The notes under the pieces are model-generated. The model was not told the origin of the DNA. It made no database searches and saw nothing but the letters and a program-made list of their open reading frames with translations. A stretch of DNA of 34,053 bases from Desulfuromonadales bacterium. Its GTDB lineage: Bacteria > Desulfobacterota > Desulfuromonadia > Desulfuromonadales > UBA2197. Shown one piece after another: positions 26,915-34,053 of the stretch (its first letter is position 1; each line of letters opens with the position of its first letter). Where the stretch lies: NCBI GenBank assembly GCA_014859605.1, contig JACUTW010000021.1, forward strand, positions 1 to 34,053. The letters run 5' to 3'. The translations under genes and the position numbers were made by a program.

Positions 26915-28012
26915 ATGGACAGCACTTTTTTTCAGCAAACCTTCTTCGATATTCCGCTCAGCCGCTACCTGCTGGCGCTCGGCGTTCTCCTCGTTGCTCT
27001 TGCCTTCAAGCGGGTCTTTGCCCACCTTGTCTCCAAAATCGTTTTTCCCTTTGCCGAAAAGACCGAAACGGTCTACGACGACCTCTTTCTGGCGGCGATT
27101 AATAAACCTCTTGAACTCCTCTTCGTCATTGGCGGCTTTTGGGTCGGGGTGCAGTTCCTGCATTTGCCAGTTGAGCCGGTCAATGCCAAGGGCTTTGCCG
27201 ACGGTGTCCTCAAGCTCCTGATCACTGTCGATGTCGCCTGGGCCATCTATAACCTGGTCTATCTCGTCGAAGTCTGGATCAGTCAGTGGGTGAGCAGCGC
27301 TGAATCGGAGCTCGACGACCACCTTCTCCCCTTTGTCCGCAAATTTCTGCGGATTGCCGTCGTTATTATCGCGGCTTTGGTGGTGGTGCAGAACCTCGGT
27401 TTTTCCATCACCGGTCTCATTGCTTCCTTGGGGATCGGCGGTCTGGCCGTGGCGCTGGCGGCCCAGGATACTCTCGCCAACGTCTTCGGCTCCTTCATGA
27501 TCATTGCCGATCGCCCCTTCCGGATCGGTGACGTTATCAAGTACGACAGCGTCGAAGGGAAGGTAGAGGAGGTCGGGTTTCGCTCAACGCGGATTCGCAC
27601 CTTCGACCGTGCCCTGGTCAGTGTGCCGAACCGGTTGATTACCAATACCGCCGTCACCAACATGACGCGGATCACCGAGCGCCGGGTGCGGATCAGCATC
27701 GGTGTGACTTACGATACGACGCCGACGCAGATGCGTCAGGCCGTGGAGGCGATTCGCGCCCTGCTGGCCGCGCACGAAGGCCTCGATCAGACGAGCACCT
27801 TGGTCTACTTCAACGACTTTGGTGCATCCTCTCTCGATATCCTTGTACAATACTTTACTTTAACCACGGAGGTCCCCGCGCATCTGGCGATTCGCGAGGA
27901 GATCGGCCTGCAGATCATGGATGCGCTGGAACGCCTCGGTTTACAGATTGCCTTCCCGAGCCGCACGGTCTATCTGCATCAGCCCTCCGTAGCGGAGAGT
28001 CCGGCGCAATAA
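26915..28012 (+). CDS. MscS-family mechanosensitive ion channel
   Basis: This is a 365-residue protein. About four hydrophobic helices occupy residues 15-165. They are followed by the MscS pore helix, with its small-residue pattern SLGIGGLAVALAAQDTLANV, and the beta-domain motif ADRPFRIGDVI...GKVEEVGFRSTRIRTFD...VSVPN. The C-terminal alpha/beta vestibule extends to about 350. It is an inner-membrane channel that releases solutes on hypo-osmotic shock. The length and extra helices resemble the YnaI-type subgroup (about 340 residues) more than the 286-residue E. coli MscS. It is a separate unit from the envelope cluster, behind the 26783-26826 hairpin. The ribosome-binding site at ATG 26915 is weak. 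Confidence 0.95.
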   Translation: MDSTFFQQTFFDIPLSRYLLALGVLLVALAFKRVFAHLVSKIVFPFAEKTETVYDDLFLAAINKPLELLFVIGGFWVGVQFLHLPVEPVNAKGFADGVLKLLITVDVAWAIYNLVYLVEVWISQWVSSAESELDDHLLPFVRKFLRIAVVIIAALVVVQNLGFSITGLIASLGIGGLAVALAAQDTLANVFGSFMIIADRPFRIGDVIKYDSVEGKVEEVGFRSTRIRTFDRALVSVPNRLITNTAVTNMTRITERRVRISIGVTYDTTPTQMRQAVEAIRALLAAHEGLDQTSTLVYFNDFGASSLDILVQYFTLTTEVPAHLAIREEIGLQIMDALERLGLQIAFPSRTVYLHQPSVAESPAQ

Positions 28013-28117
28013 GGCGCATTTTCCTGCTTTCTGGCGGCGGGAGTTGTGATAAGGTTCGGCCATTGTTTTTTCATCGGCGCGCAGCTTGACGCTGCCATCA
28101 TCTCTTTTGGAGGCTTT

Positions 28118-28843
28118 ATGAAACGGATTTTAACTCTTCTTCTCCTCGGCACTCTCTTTGCCACTCCGGCTTTGGCCGGCAAGTATGATCTGGATCTTAC
28201 TAATTTGACCCGGAGCAATTTCAATGAACTGGTCAAGGAAGCGGGGATGGTGATTGCTTATCGCGGCATCGCTCCAGCTGAACCGGGGGGTCTTACCGGC
28301 TTTGATATCGGTGCCGAGGCCAGTTTTATCAAGATTGATAATGACCTTTGGGCTGAGGTTCTTGACTCGAATGATGTGCCCAGCTACCTTCCGGTGCCCA
28401 GGGTGCATGTGCGCAAAGGCCTCCCTTTTGGTATCGACCTTGGTGCCAGTTACTCCATGGTGCCATCAAGTAATATCAAGGTGATCGGCGGCGAAATCCA
28501 GTATGCGATGATGGATGGCTCGATGGCGCTGCCGGCTCTCGCTCTGCGCGGCCACTACAGTACCCTCCGCGGTGTCGACGATCTTGACCTTGAGACTTAC
28601 GGGGCTGATGTGGTGGCGAGTAAAGGTTTTCTCTTTTTGACTCCTTATATTGGCGCCGGGGTTATGCGAACCGATGGTGAATACACTGGGAATGTCGTTG
28701 CCTTGCATAACCTTGATGAACGCGTCACCACCCAGCGGATCTTTGGCGGGGTGCAGGTAGCCATTGCCTTGCTGCGCATCACCCTTGATGCCGAATACTC
28801 CGAGGTGCCGGTCTACAGCGCCAAGGTCAGCCTCGGCTGGTAA
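28118..28843 (+). CDS. Small outer-membrane beta-barrel protein, DUF6588-like
   Basis: This is a 241-residue protein. ATG 28118 has GGAGG 4 bases upstream and starts a clear signal peptide (ILTLLLLGTLFATPALA, cut before GKYDLDL), so the longer frame from 28046 is rejected. The mature protein is made of alternating strands (GFDIGAEASFIKI; VRKGLPFGIDLGASYSMV; ALALRGHYSTLRG; FLFLTPYIGAGVMRT) and ends in an aromatic Trp, as barrels recognised by BamA do. It resembles uncharacterised 'DUF6588' outer-membrane proteins; that family name is from memory. It is followed by a hairpin and is probably monocistronic. Confidence 0.85.
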   Translation: MKRILTLLLLGTLFATPALAGKYDLDLTNLTRSNFNELVKEAGMVIAYRGIAPAEPGGLTGFDIGAEASFIKIDNDLWAEVLDSNDVPSYLPVPRVHVRKGLPFGIDLGASYSMVPSSNIKVIGGEIQYAMMDGSMALPALALRGHYSTLRGVDDLDLETYGADVVASKGFLFLTPYIGAGVMRTDGEYTGNVVALHNLDERVTTQRIFGGVQVAIALLRITLDAEYSEVPVYSAKVSLGW

Positions 28844-28854
28844 ATAAATTGTCA

Positions 28855-28895
28855 GCAGGAAGGGCCGATCCGCTTTGCCGGTCGGCCCTTCCTGC
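28855..28895 (+). terminator. Hairpin after the outer-membrane protein gene
   Basis: GCAGGAAGGGCCGA (28855-28868) pairs perfectly over 14 bases with 28882-28895, with a 13-base loop, starting 12 bases after the stop. There is no T-run, only GTCTT, after it. Confidence 0.7.
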
Positions 28896-28941
28896 GTCTT
28901 GACTCGGTTCTCCCCGCCTGATCCCCGATCGGAATGACCAG

Positions 28942-29469
28942 ATGAGCACCAACTCTACCGAACTTTACGCCGGCAAGGTGCTGCGCCTTTGTCGCGAAGT
29001 TCACACCCTCCCCAACGGGCGCACCGGCCATTACGAGATTGTCCATCATAGCGGCGGCGCCGCCATCCTGCCGATATTGCCGAACGGCGAAGTTCTGCTC
29101 ATCCGCCAGTTTCGGCCGGTGGCAGGAAAGATGGTCATCGAGATTCCGGCCGGCCGCCTCGATCCTGGCGAAGCGCCGGCTGATTGTGCCCGGCGCGAAC
29201 TCGAAGAGGAGACCGGTTATCGCGTCGGCGAGTTGATCGATCTCGGTTCGACCCTCCCTTCGGTCGGCTATACCGATGAACGGATTCACCTCTTTGTTGC
29301 CTGTGATCTGACGGCGGGGACGCTGGCGCAGGAGCACCACGAGTTTATCGAATTCCTGCCGCTGCCGCTGGAGGAAGCTATCGCCATGGCCGGGGATGGT
29401 CGCATCGACGACGCCAAGACCCAGTTAGCTCTCCTCCTTTATGCAACGCGAGTAGGCGGGTGCCGATGA
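28942..29469 (+). CDS. nudF: Nudix hydrolase, ADP-ribose pyrophosphatase (NudF) type
   Basis: This is a 175-residue protein. The full Nudix box G-x5-E-x7-R-E-L-x-E-E-x-G-Y lies at residues 71-93 (GRLDPGEAPADCARRELEEE), coordinating Mg for pyrophosphate-bond cleavage. The preceding LIRQFRPVAGKMVIEIPAG and the following SVGYTDERIHLFVA segments are typical of the ADP-ribose pyrophosphatase subfamily (ADP-ribose to AMP and ribose 5-phosphate). The length is a little below E. coli NudF (209). It overlaps the next gene by ATGA, so the two are translationally coupled. The substrate is inferred from subfamily features. Confidence 0.9.
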   Translation: MSTNSTELYAGKVLRLCREVHTLPNGRTGHYEIVHHSGGAAILPILPNGEVLLIRQFRPVAGKMVIEIPAGRLDPGEAPADCARRELEEETGYRVGELIDLGSTLPSVGYTDERIHLFVACDLTAGTLAQEHHEFIEFLPLPLEEAIAMAGDGRIDDAKTQLALLLYATRVGGCR

Positions 29470-30341
29470 GTCCTTTCCCCCGCCATTACCTGTCGACCAT
29501 TCATCTCCCCTTTAATAGTACCTGTCTGGCCGGACGGTTTACACCACAACCGCCGGATGCCGCTTGCGCCGGGGAGGGCTATTGGCTGCTGATCAGCGCC
29601 GGCGAACTGTTGCTGCGCGAAGATGCGACCGGCCTGTCACTGCCGCGCGGGTCGGCTTTGCCGGCGGGGATCATTGCCGCTGCGCCTCCCCTACATATCG
29701 GCCACTGGGACGGTCTCCCCTGCCGGGTCGCGGCCATCTCCCGCAATTTTTCTCTGCCGCCCGGTTGGGTGCGCGAGAGTTTCAGTGCCGCGGTTCCGCG
29801 CCTTTCGATCGAGTTCGCCTCGCTGGCGGCCTTGGCCCAGCAGATTCTGCGTTGGGAAAAAGAGAGCCGATACTGTTCTACCTGCGGCGGCAGCCTGAGC
29901 CGGGTGGCCGGCGGCTGGGGGAAGAGCTGCCCCGACTGTCAGTCCTTACGGTTCCCGGCGATTCACCCTTGCGTCATCGTGCTGATTCACCGCCCCGGCG
30001 AGCTCCTTCTCGCCCGCAAGGCCGAGTGGCCGGCGGGTCGTTACGGTCTGGTCGCCGGCTTTCTCGATTTCGGGGAGGCCCTCGAAGAAGCAGTGCAGCG
30101 CGAAGTTCTTGAAGAGACCGGGATTTCGGTCAAGGATATCCGTTATATCGGCAGTCAGGCCTGGCCCTTTCCGGGTCAGATCATGGCCGGATTTACCGCC
30201 GAGTACGCTGGTGGCGAGCTTTGTGTCGATGCGCACGAGCTTGAGGATGCGCGCTGGTTCTCCCTTGACGCACTCCCCGAACTGCCGCCCCCCCGCAGTA
30301 TCGCCCGCTTTCTTCTCGATCAGCATCTGGAGCAGCGATGA
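29466..30341 (+). CDS. nudC: NADH pyrophosphatase (NudC type), zinc-ribbon Nudix hydrolase
   Basis: This is a 291-residue protein. ATG 29466 is chosen over GTG 29460; AGGCGGG precedes it. The order is the NudC one: an N-terminal domain, then a zinc ribbon with Cys137, Cys140, Cys155 and Cys158, then the Nudix box at 198-220 (GFLDFGEALEEAVQREVLEE). The subfamily signature SQAWPFPGQIM follows, where most members have SQPWPFP. The enzyme cleaves NAD(H) to NMN(H) and AMP, and bacterial homologues also remove NAD caps from RNA. Coupled to nudF and overlapping the next small gene, it suggests a nucleotide-cofactor housecleaning operon. Confidence 0.93.
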   Translation: MSPFPRHYLSTIHLPFNSTCLAGRFTPQPPDAACAGEGYWLLISAGELLLREDATGLSLPRGSALPAGIIAAAPPLHIGHWDGLPCRVAAISRNFSLPPGWVRESFSAAVPRLSIEFASLAALAQQILRWEKESRYCSTCGGSLSRVAGGWGKSCPDCQSLRFPAIHPCVIVLIHRPGELLLARKAEWPAGRYGLVAGFLDFGEALEEAVQREVLEETGISVKDIRYIGSQAWPFPGQIMAGFTAEYAGGELCVDAHELEDARWFSLDALPELPPPRSIARFLLDQHLEQR

Positions 30342-30577
30342 GTGGACGGCTGGTTCCCTTGACCTTTTGTCGCCGCCGCTATCGCCTGTTACCGGCCCGG
30401 ATCGGCATGCTCCGTTTTCTTGTCGAAGGCTACGATGGCACCCTTTTTTTACGCACGATCGAAGCAGCGACGGCCGTTGTCGAGTTGAGCTGGTCAGAGA
30501 GTTGTACTGCTGACGCCAGCGCGATTATGGCGGCTCTCAGTATCGAACTGGAAATGGTGCCGGAAGAAGAGTTTTGA
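30338..30577 (+). CDS. Small DUF4911-type protein
   Basis: This is a 79-residue protein. ATG 30338 overlaps the nudC TGA by 4 bases. It has no signal or membrane segment. The pattern LRFLVEGYDGTLFLRTIEA followed by a short alpha/beta part and an acidic end (LEMVPEEEF) resembles the small DUF4911 proteins of Desulfuromonadota. That assignment is from memory and moderately sure. The function is unknown; tight coupling to nudC is the only clue. Confidence 0.78.
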   Translation: MSGRLVPLTFCRRRYRLLPARIGMLRFLVEGYDGTLFLRTIEAATAVVELSWSESCTADASAIMAALSIELEMVPEEEF

Positions 30578-30651
30578 GTAAATTTTTATTGGGAGCAGAG
30601 ACGCCTTTTGTGTTATTAGTGGCGCGTTTGTCCACTTTACGAGCAGGTTAG

Positions 30652-30682
30652 TTGCCAGCGTTTCTGGTGTCGTCGCCATAAA
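30652..30682 (+). promoter_or_regulatory. Possible promoter upstream of the GAPDH gene
   Basis: TTGCCA (30652-30657) and CATAAA (30677-30682), 19 bases apart, are the best sigma-70-like pair in the 148-base gap 30578-30725. The spacing is long and the match is weak. No other signal was seen in the gap apart from the ribosome-binding site. Confidence 0.2.
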
Positions 30683-30725
30683 TCCGGGGACGGCAATCGC
30701 AAGTTGTCACTAAAAAGGAGAGAGT

Positions 30726-32165
30726 ATGGACCTCACGAAATCGGAAAAATACTTTACTGACTGGCTGGGACGGGAAGAGCTCGCTGAGATGATGCTCCCC
30801 CTGATCGGCCGGCTTTACCGCCGCGGCGTGGTCATCACCGTTTACGCCCGCACCCTGTCGAACGGTTCAGCCATCGACATTCTCAAGGCGCATCGTTTTG
30901 CCCGCCAGATTCTCGAAAATGATCTCTCGGTCCGTGAAACCTCGCCGATCCTCGTCGCCCTCAGCCGCCTCGATCTCGCCCCCTGCCGCATCGATATCGG
31001 CAAGCTGACGGTCCGTTATCTCGCCGAAAATAGCGGTGATGTCGATGCCTTCGTGCGTCGCGAACTCGCCGAGGTCAACACCGGTCAAGCACCGGTGCTG
31101 GAGAAGCCGCGCGATGTCGTCCTGTACGGTTTCGGCCGCATCGGCCGCCTCCTCGCCCGTATCCTCACCGAGAAGACCGGTGGCGGCGACAAGCTGCGGC
31201 TGCGCGCCGCCGTGGTGCGCAAAGGGAGCGACGACGATCTGATGAAGCGCGCCTCGCTGCTGCGCCGCGATTCGATTCATGGTCATTTCAAGGGTGCGAT
31301 CACCATCGATGAAGAAGAGAATGCCATTATTGCCAACGGCAATATGATCCGGATTATCTACGCTGATGCCCCGGAAAAGGTCGATTACAGCGAGTACGGG
31401 ATCAACGATGCCATCCTTATCGATAACACCGGCAAGTGGCGGGATCGTGAAGGGTTGAGTCGTCACCTCGCCGCCAAGGGTATCTCCAAGGTCATCCTCA
31501 CCGCACCGGGGAAAGGGGATGTGCCGAATGTCGTCTTCGGCATCAACAATGAACTCATTACCGCCAACGAAGCGATCTTTTCGGCGGCGAGCTGCACCAC
31601 CAACGCCATCGTCCCGGTCCTTAAGGCGGTCCATGATCGTTTCGCCATCGTCAATGGTCATGTCGAGACCTGTCACAGCTACACCAACGACCAGAATCTC
31701 ATCGACAATTACCACAAAGCTTCGCGGCGCGGCCGCAGCGCCCCCCTCAACATGGTCATCACCGAGACCGGTGCCGCCAAGGCCGTGGCTAAAGTCCTCC
31801 CGGAGCTGAGCGGTAAATTGACCGGTAACGCCATTCGTGTGCCGACCCCCAATGTCTCGCTGGCGATTCTTAATCTGACCCTCGACAAAGAGACGAGTGT
31901 CCAGGAATTGAACAGTTACCTGCGCGATATCTCTCTGGAGTCTCCCCTCCAGAATCAAATTGACTACACCAACTCCCCTGAGGTCGTCTCCAGTGACTTT
32001 GTCGGTTCCCGCCATGCCGGTATCGTCGATTCTCTTGCGACTATTGTCCAAGGGAATCGTTGCGTTCTGTATGTCTGGTACGACAACGAATTCGGCTACA
32101 GCTGCCAGGTCGTACGCATGGTACAGAGCATGGCCGGGGTGGAGTTGCCCTCCTTCCCGGAATAG
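30726..32165 (+). CDS. Glyceraldehyde-3-phosphate dehydrogenase, long (about 480-residue) form
   Basis: This is a 479-residue protein; AAGGAG lies 5 bases upstream of the ATG. Residues 1-128 are an N-terminal extension absent from the usual 330-residue enzyme. From about 130 the classical fold begins: the NAD-binding GFGRIGR at 135-141, the catalytic Cys290 in SAASCTTNAIVP, and His317 in HSYTNDQNLIDN. The Cys-His spacing is 27, as in standard GAPDH. The end has WYDNEFGYSCQVVRMV. It oxidises glyceraldehyde 3-phosphate to 1,3-bisphosphoglycerate with NAD(P) and phosphate in glycolysis or gluconeogenesis. Long-form GAPDHs are known in some Gram-negative bacteria, often as a second paralogue. It is monocistronic, closed by a strong hairpin. 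I give no symbol because the paralogue cannot be decided from this window. Confidence 0.93.
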   Translation: MDLTKSEKYFTDWLGREELAEMMLPLIGRLYRRGVVITVYARTLSNGSAIDILKAHRFARQILENDLSVRETSPILVALSRLDLAPCRIDIGKLTVRYLAENSGDVDAFVRRELAEVNTGQAPVLEKPRDVVLYGFGRIGRLLARILTEKTGGGDKLRLRAAVVRKGSDDDLMKRASLLRRDSIHGHFKGAITIDEEENAIIANGNMIRIIYADAPEKVDYSEYGINDAILIDNTGKWRDREGLSRHLAAKGISKVILTAPGKGDVPNVVFGINNELITANEAIFSAASCTTNAIVPVLKAVHDRFAIVNGHVETCHSYTNDQNLIDNYHKASRRGRSAPLNMVITETGAAKAVAKVLPELSGKLTGNAIRVPTPNVSLAILNLTLDKETSVQELNSYLRDISLESPLQNQIDYTNSPEVVSSDFVGSRHAGIVDSLATIVQGNRCVLYVWYDNEFGYSCQVVRMVQSMAGVELPSFPE

Positions 32166-32180
32166 ATTTTTCTTGTTCTG

Positions 32181-32222
32181 AACACAAACGGCCGGCCCCT
32201 TACAGGGTCGGCCGTTTGTGTT
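32181..32222 (+). terminator. Long hairpin after the GAPDH gene
   Basis: AACACAAACGGCCGGCCC (32181-32198) pairs with 32205-32222 over 18 bases, one of them a G-U pair, with a 6-base loop. It starts 15 bases after the stop. A short T-run (TGTTTT) lies a few bases downstream. It is the most terminator-like of the hairpins here. Confidence 0.8.
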
Positions 32223-32298
32223 GGACTGTTTTAGTGAATTGCCTGTTCCTTAAGTGCGTGGTAGGATTCAGCTGAAAAAAATCAGGGAGGATATAGCG

Positions 32299-33429
32299 AT
32301 GACAAACCAGGTTTTTATGACCGATATGCGTACAGGAAATCGGGAGAACCTTCACGATAAGCTAGAGAGGTTAATCACTGTGGCTGGCCTCCCCGCCGTC
32401 GTCGGCAAAGGGGATCTCACCGCCATCAAGATTCATTTCGGCGAACGTGGCGGCCATGCTTATATCCGCCCGACCTTTATTCGCCGTCTTGTCGACAAGA
32501 TCAAGGACGCGGGTGGTAAACCCTTTCTCACCGATTCCTGCACCCTTTATCCGGGGCAGCGCAAAGAAGCGGTCTCGGCCCTGGTCTGCGGCATCGAGAA
32601 CGGCTTCGACTATGCCGTCGCCGGCGCGCCGTTGATCCTCTGCGACGGACTGCGTGGCCATTCGGCACGGCGGGTCAAGATTCCCGGCGAGATTCTGGCG
32701 GAGGTCGATATTGCTCTCGGTATCCTCGAAGCCGATGCATTGATCTGTGTTTCCCACTTCAAATGTCATGAACTCACCGGTTTCGGCGGCGCCCTCAAGA
32801 ATCTCGGTATGGGCTGTTCGAGCCGGGAAGGGAAGATGGAGCAGCACTCCAATGTTGCGCCGGAAGTGGCGGAGGCGGTCTGCACCGGTTGCGCGGCCTG
32901 TCTCAAGGCTTGTGCCCATCAGGCGATCGAGATTATTGATCGCAAGGCACGCATTGCCGCTGACAAGTGCGTCGGCTGCGGCCGTTGTATCACCATCTGC
33001 GAAGAGATGGCGATTCGCGTGCAGTGGAACGAAGCGCCGACCCTGGTCATGCAGAAGATGGCGGAATATGCCCTCGGCGCCACCGAGGGGAAGCAGGGCA
33101 AGATGCTCTATGTCAACTTCGTCACCCAGGTCTCGCCGGCCTGTGACTGTTACGGTCATTCCGATTCTCCCATCGTCGCCGACCTTGGCATCCTCGCCTC
33201 CACCGATCCGGTCGCCCTCGATCAGGCCTGCGCCGATCTCGTCATCAAAGCACCGGGGTTGCCGAATACGGCGCTGCAGAGCGGCCAGGCGCCGGGCGGC
33301 GACAAGTTTCGCGGCGTCCACCCTGATATCCCCTGGGAAGTGCAGCTGGCGCATGCCGAAAAGATCGGACTCGGTTCGCGGAGTTATGAGCTGGTGACGT
33401 TGCAGCCGAAGAATCCCAAGGGCTGGTAA
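32299..33429 (+). CDS. DUF362 family protein with two [4Fe-4S] ferredoxin motifs
   Basis: This is a 376-residue protein. ATG 32299 has GGGAGG 8 bases upstream, so the longer frame from 32254 is rejected. The N-terminal DUF362 half contains IKIHFGERGGHAYIRP and ICVSHFKCHELTGFGGALKN. A bacterial ferredoxin insert follows, with two clusters: Cys195/198/201/205 (CTGCAACLKAC) and Cys224/227/230/234 (CVGCGRCITIC). The DUF362 domain then resumes (GILASTDPVALDQACADLVI). The usual Pro after the fourth Cys is absent in both motifs. There is no signal peptide, so it is probably a cytoplasmic electron-transfer or iron-sulfur protein. The family is common in anaerobes; its reaction is unknown. Confidence 0.92.
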   Translation: MTNQVFMTDMRTGNRENLHDKLERLITVAGLPAVVGKGDLTAIKIHFGERGGHAYIRPTFIRRLVDKIKDAGGKPFLTDSCTLYPGQRKEAVSALVCGIENGFDYAVAGAPLILCDGLRGHSARRVKIPGEILAEVDIALGILEADALICVSHFKCHELTGFGGALKNLGMGCSSREGKMEQHSNVAPEVAEAVCTGCAACLKACAHQAIEIIDRKARIAADKCVGCGRCITICEEMAIRVQWNEAPTLVMQKMAEYALGATEGKQGKMLYVNFVTQVSPACDCYGHSDSPIVADLGILASTDPVALDQACADLVIKAPGLPNTALQSGQAPGGDKFRGVHPDIPWEVQLAHAEKIGLGSRSYELVTLQPKNPKGW

Positions 33430-33445
33430 GGACGGGTGGTTTACA

Positions 33446-33490
33446 AGAGGAAAGAGCCGGTGATCTTGCGATCGACCGGCTCTTTCCTCT
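33446..33490. terminator. Hairpin between convergent genes
   Basis: AGAGGAAAGAGCCGGT (33446-33461) pairs perfectly over 16 bases with 33475-33490, with a 13-base loop. It lies between the DUF362 gene and the convergent aldolase gene and could serve both strands. Its sequence also encodes the last residues of the aldolase reading frame, whose stop is at 33441-33443. Confidence 0.7.
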
Positions 33491-33972
33491 CTATGGGTTC
33501 CTTTCGCTCGACAAATCTCCGACAGGCTTCAACCACGCCAACAATATCCTCGGCACCAAGGTCGAGGTGGGTGACAAAGCGCAGTGCGCCGTAGCCGCCG
33601 ACGAGAATCCCCTCCTCACGCAGGTACCCTTTCAGCGCCACTTCCCGGTTGTTCTTCACAGTCACAAAGACCATATTGCTCTGTACTGTCGCCAGATCGA
33701 TGTGCAAGCCGGGGAGGGAAGCCAACCCTTCAGCGAGGATGCGGGCGAGGGCATGATCGTGGGCGAGGCGGGGAAGATTATGTTCTAACGCATAAAGACC
33801 GGCAGCAGCGAGAATGCCGGCCTGGCGCATGCCGTTGCCGACCATCTTGCGCCAGTGGCGCGCTTCGTGAATCAAGTCGCGGGATGCCGCCGAGGACGGC
33901 GCCGCCACTCCCTTCGCAGCGAAAGCAGTGCGCCTGGTCGCCGGCGAGATATTCGTCGCCGCGCCGGCAGTG

Positions 33973-34026
33973 GGCCAGGAGGGCCAGGAGGGCCAGGAGG
34001 GCCAGGAGGGCCAGGAGGGCCAGGAG
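33973..34026 (-). repeat. Six tandem copies of a 9-bp unit coding Leu-Leu-Ala
   Basis: GGCCAGGAG is repeated exactly six times (54 bp). On the minus strand it reads (CTC CTG GCC)6, giving (LLA)6 inside the threonine aldolase helix after GTQGN. Intact family members usually have only about one or two such units before the HC-x-x-G-(D/E)-E motif, so the array is an expansion of 9-bp units that keeps the frame. Confidence 0.93.
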
Positions 34027-34053
34027 ATTCCCCTGGGTGCCGCTGCTGACAAA

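Larger units (their letters stand above)
33441..34053 (-). pseudogene. ltaE: Low-specificity L-threonine aldolase, disrupted by internal deletion and frame change; 5' end outside window
   Basis: Two aldolase segments lie in different frames on the minus strand. From 34053 down to about 33883 one frame reads SSGTQGNLLAL...LAHCRRGDEYLAGDQAH and then CFRCEGSGGAVLGGI, which matches the region around residues 50-100 of LtaE. From about 33880 down to 33441 another frame reads SRDLIHEARHWRKMVGNGMR, then QAGILAAAGLYALEH and a normal C-terminus. The intervening roughly 105-110 codons are missing, including the Asp-Gly-Ala-Arg motif and the pyridoxal-phosphate Lys of the family's S-K-G-L-G-x-P-V-G-S motif. 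As read, no active aldolase (threonine to glycine and acetaldehyde) can be made. A sequencing or assembly error is possible. Homology is clear; the inactivation claim rests on my recall of the family layout. Confidence 0.8.

Noticed and set aside
26805-27221. 138-codon + frame starting before the MscS gene
   Set aside because: It is out of frame with the clearly recognised channel and its product is low complexity.
33890-33940. AAKGVAAPSS in the C-terminal aldolase frame as the catalytic-lysine motif
   Set aside because: It looks like S-K-G-L-G-A-P-V-G-S, but spacing to the following S-R-D is several residues too short, and the same DNA in the other frame gives a better match to the family's HC-x-x-G-D-E-Y ... 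GGA-x-LGG segment.
33973-34026. CRISPR array
   Set aside because: A 9-bp unit with no spacers is a coding microsatellite.
33441-34052. A 203-residue intact aldolase-like protein starting MSAAAPRGISWPS
   Set aside because: The WPS repeats are the 9-bp array read in the wrong frame; the true aldolase N-terminal segment is in another frame, so the long open frame is an accident.

Overview
The window is a GC-rich Gram-negative chromosomal segment. The double-membrane envelope genes, the DUF362 ferredoxin-type protein and the DUF4911-type protein best fit a Desulfuromonadota (Geobacter/Desulfuromonas-like) anaerobe. That placement is inference from gene content; there is no rRNA or tRNA here to confirm it. 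All complete genes are on the + strand; only the last, damaged gene is on the minus strand.

Region 1 (1-26744) is one long co-directional cluster of 13 genes, mostly overlapping or separated by short gaps. It encodes a giant secreted DUF11-repeat protein (5' end outside the window) and an outer-membrane-type protein with three OmpA-like peptidoglycan-binding domains followed by a predicted beta-barrel. Next come a small secreted coiled-coil protein, a periplasmic TPR protein, two TPR lipoproteins and a small secreted protein. The cluster then encodes ExbB/TolQ, two different ExbD/TolR proteins, a TonB-like AgmX/PglI C-terminal-domain protein, a second ExbB/TolQ and a Pal-like lipoprotein. Read together, this is a proton-motive-force motor coupled to a trans-envelope TPR/OmpA scaffold and a giant surface protein. 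It resembles the Myxococcus Agl-Glt / Nfs machines and the Tol-Pal system in parts list, but it comes with its own giant partner. It is the best candidate in the window for a poorly described system.

Region 2 (26745-33429) is unrelated housekeeping and accessory content: an MscS-type channel; a small outer-membrane protein; a tight three-gene set of NudF-like Nudix hydrolase, NudC-like NADH pyrophosphatase and a DUF4911-type protein; a long-form glyceraldehyde-3-phosphate dehydrogenase; and a DUF362 protein with two [4Fe-4S] motifs. Near-perfect long hairpins follow most transcription units.

Region 3 (33441-34053, minus strand) is a low-specificity L-threonine aldolase gene that looks broken. 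It has an internal deletion with a frame change and an expanded 9-bp repeat coding for (Leu-Leu-Ala)6. Its 5' end lies beyond the window.

The most striking sequence-level feature is a 1614-bp stretch of the giant gene present twice in tandem (period 1827 bp), with no difference that I could find by eye. No gap without a gene exceeds about 170 bases.
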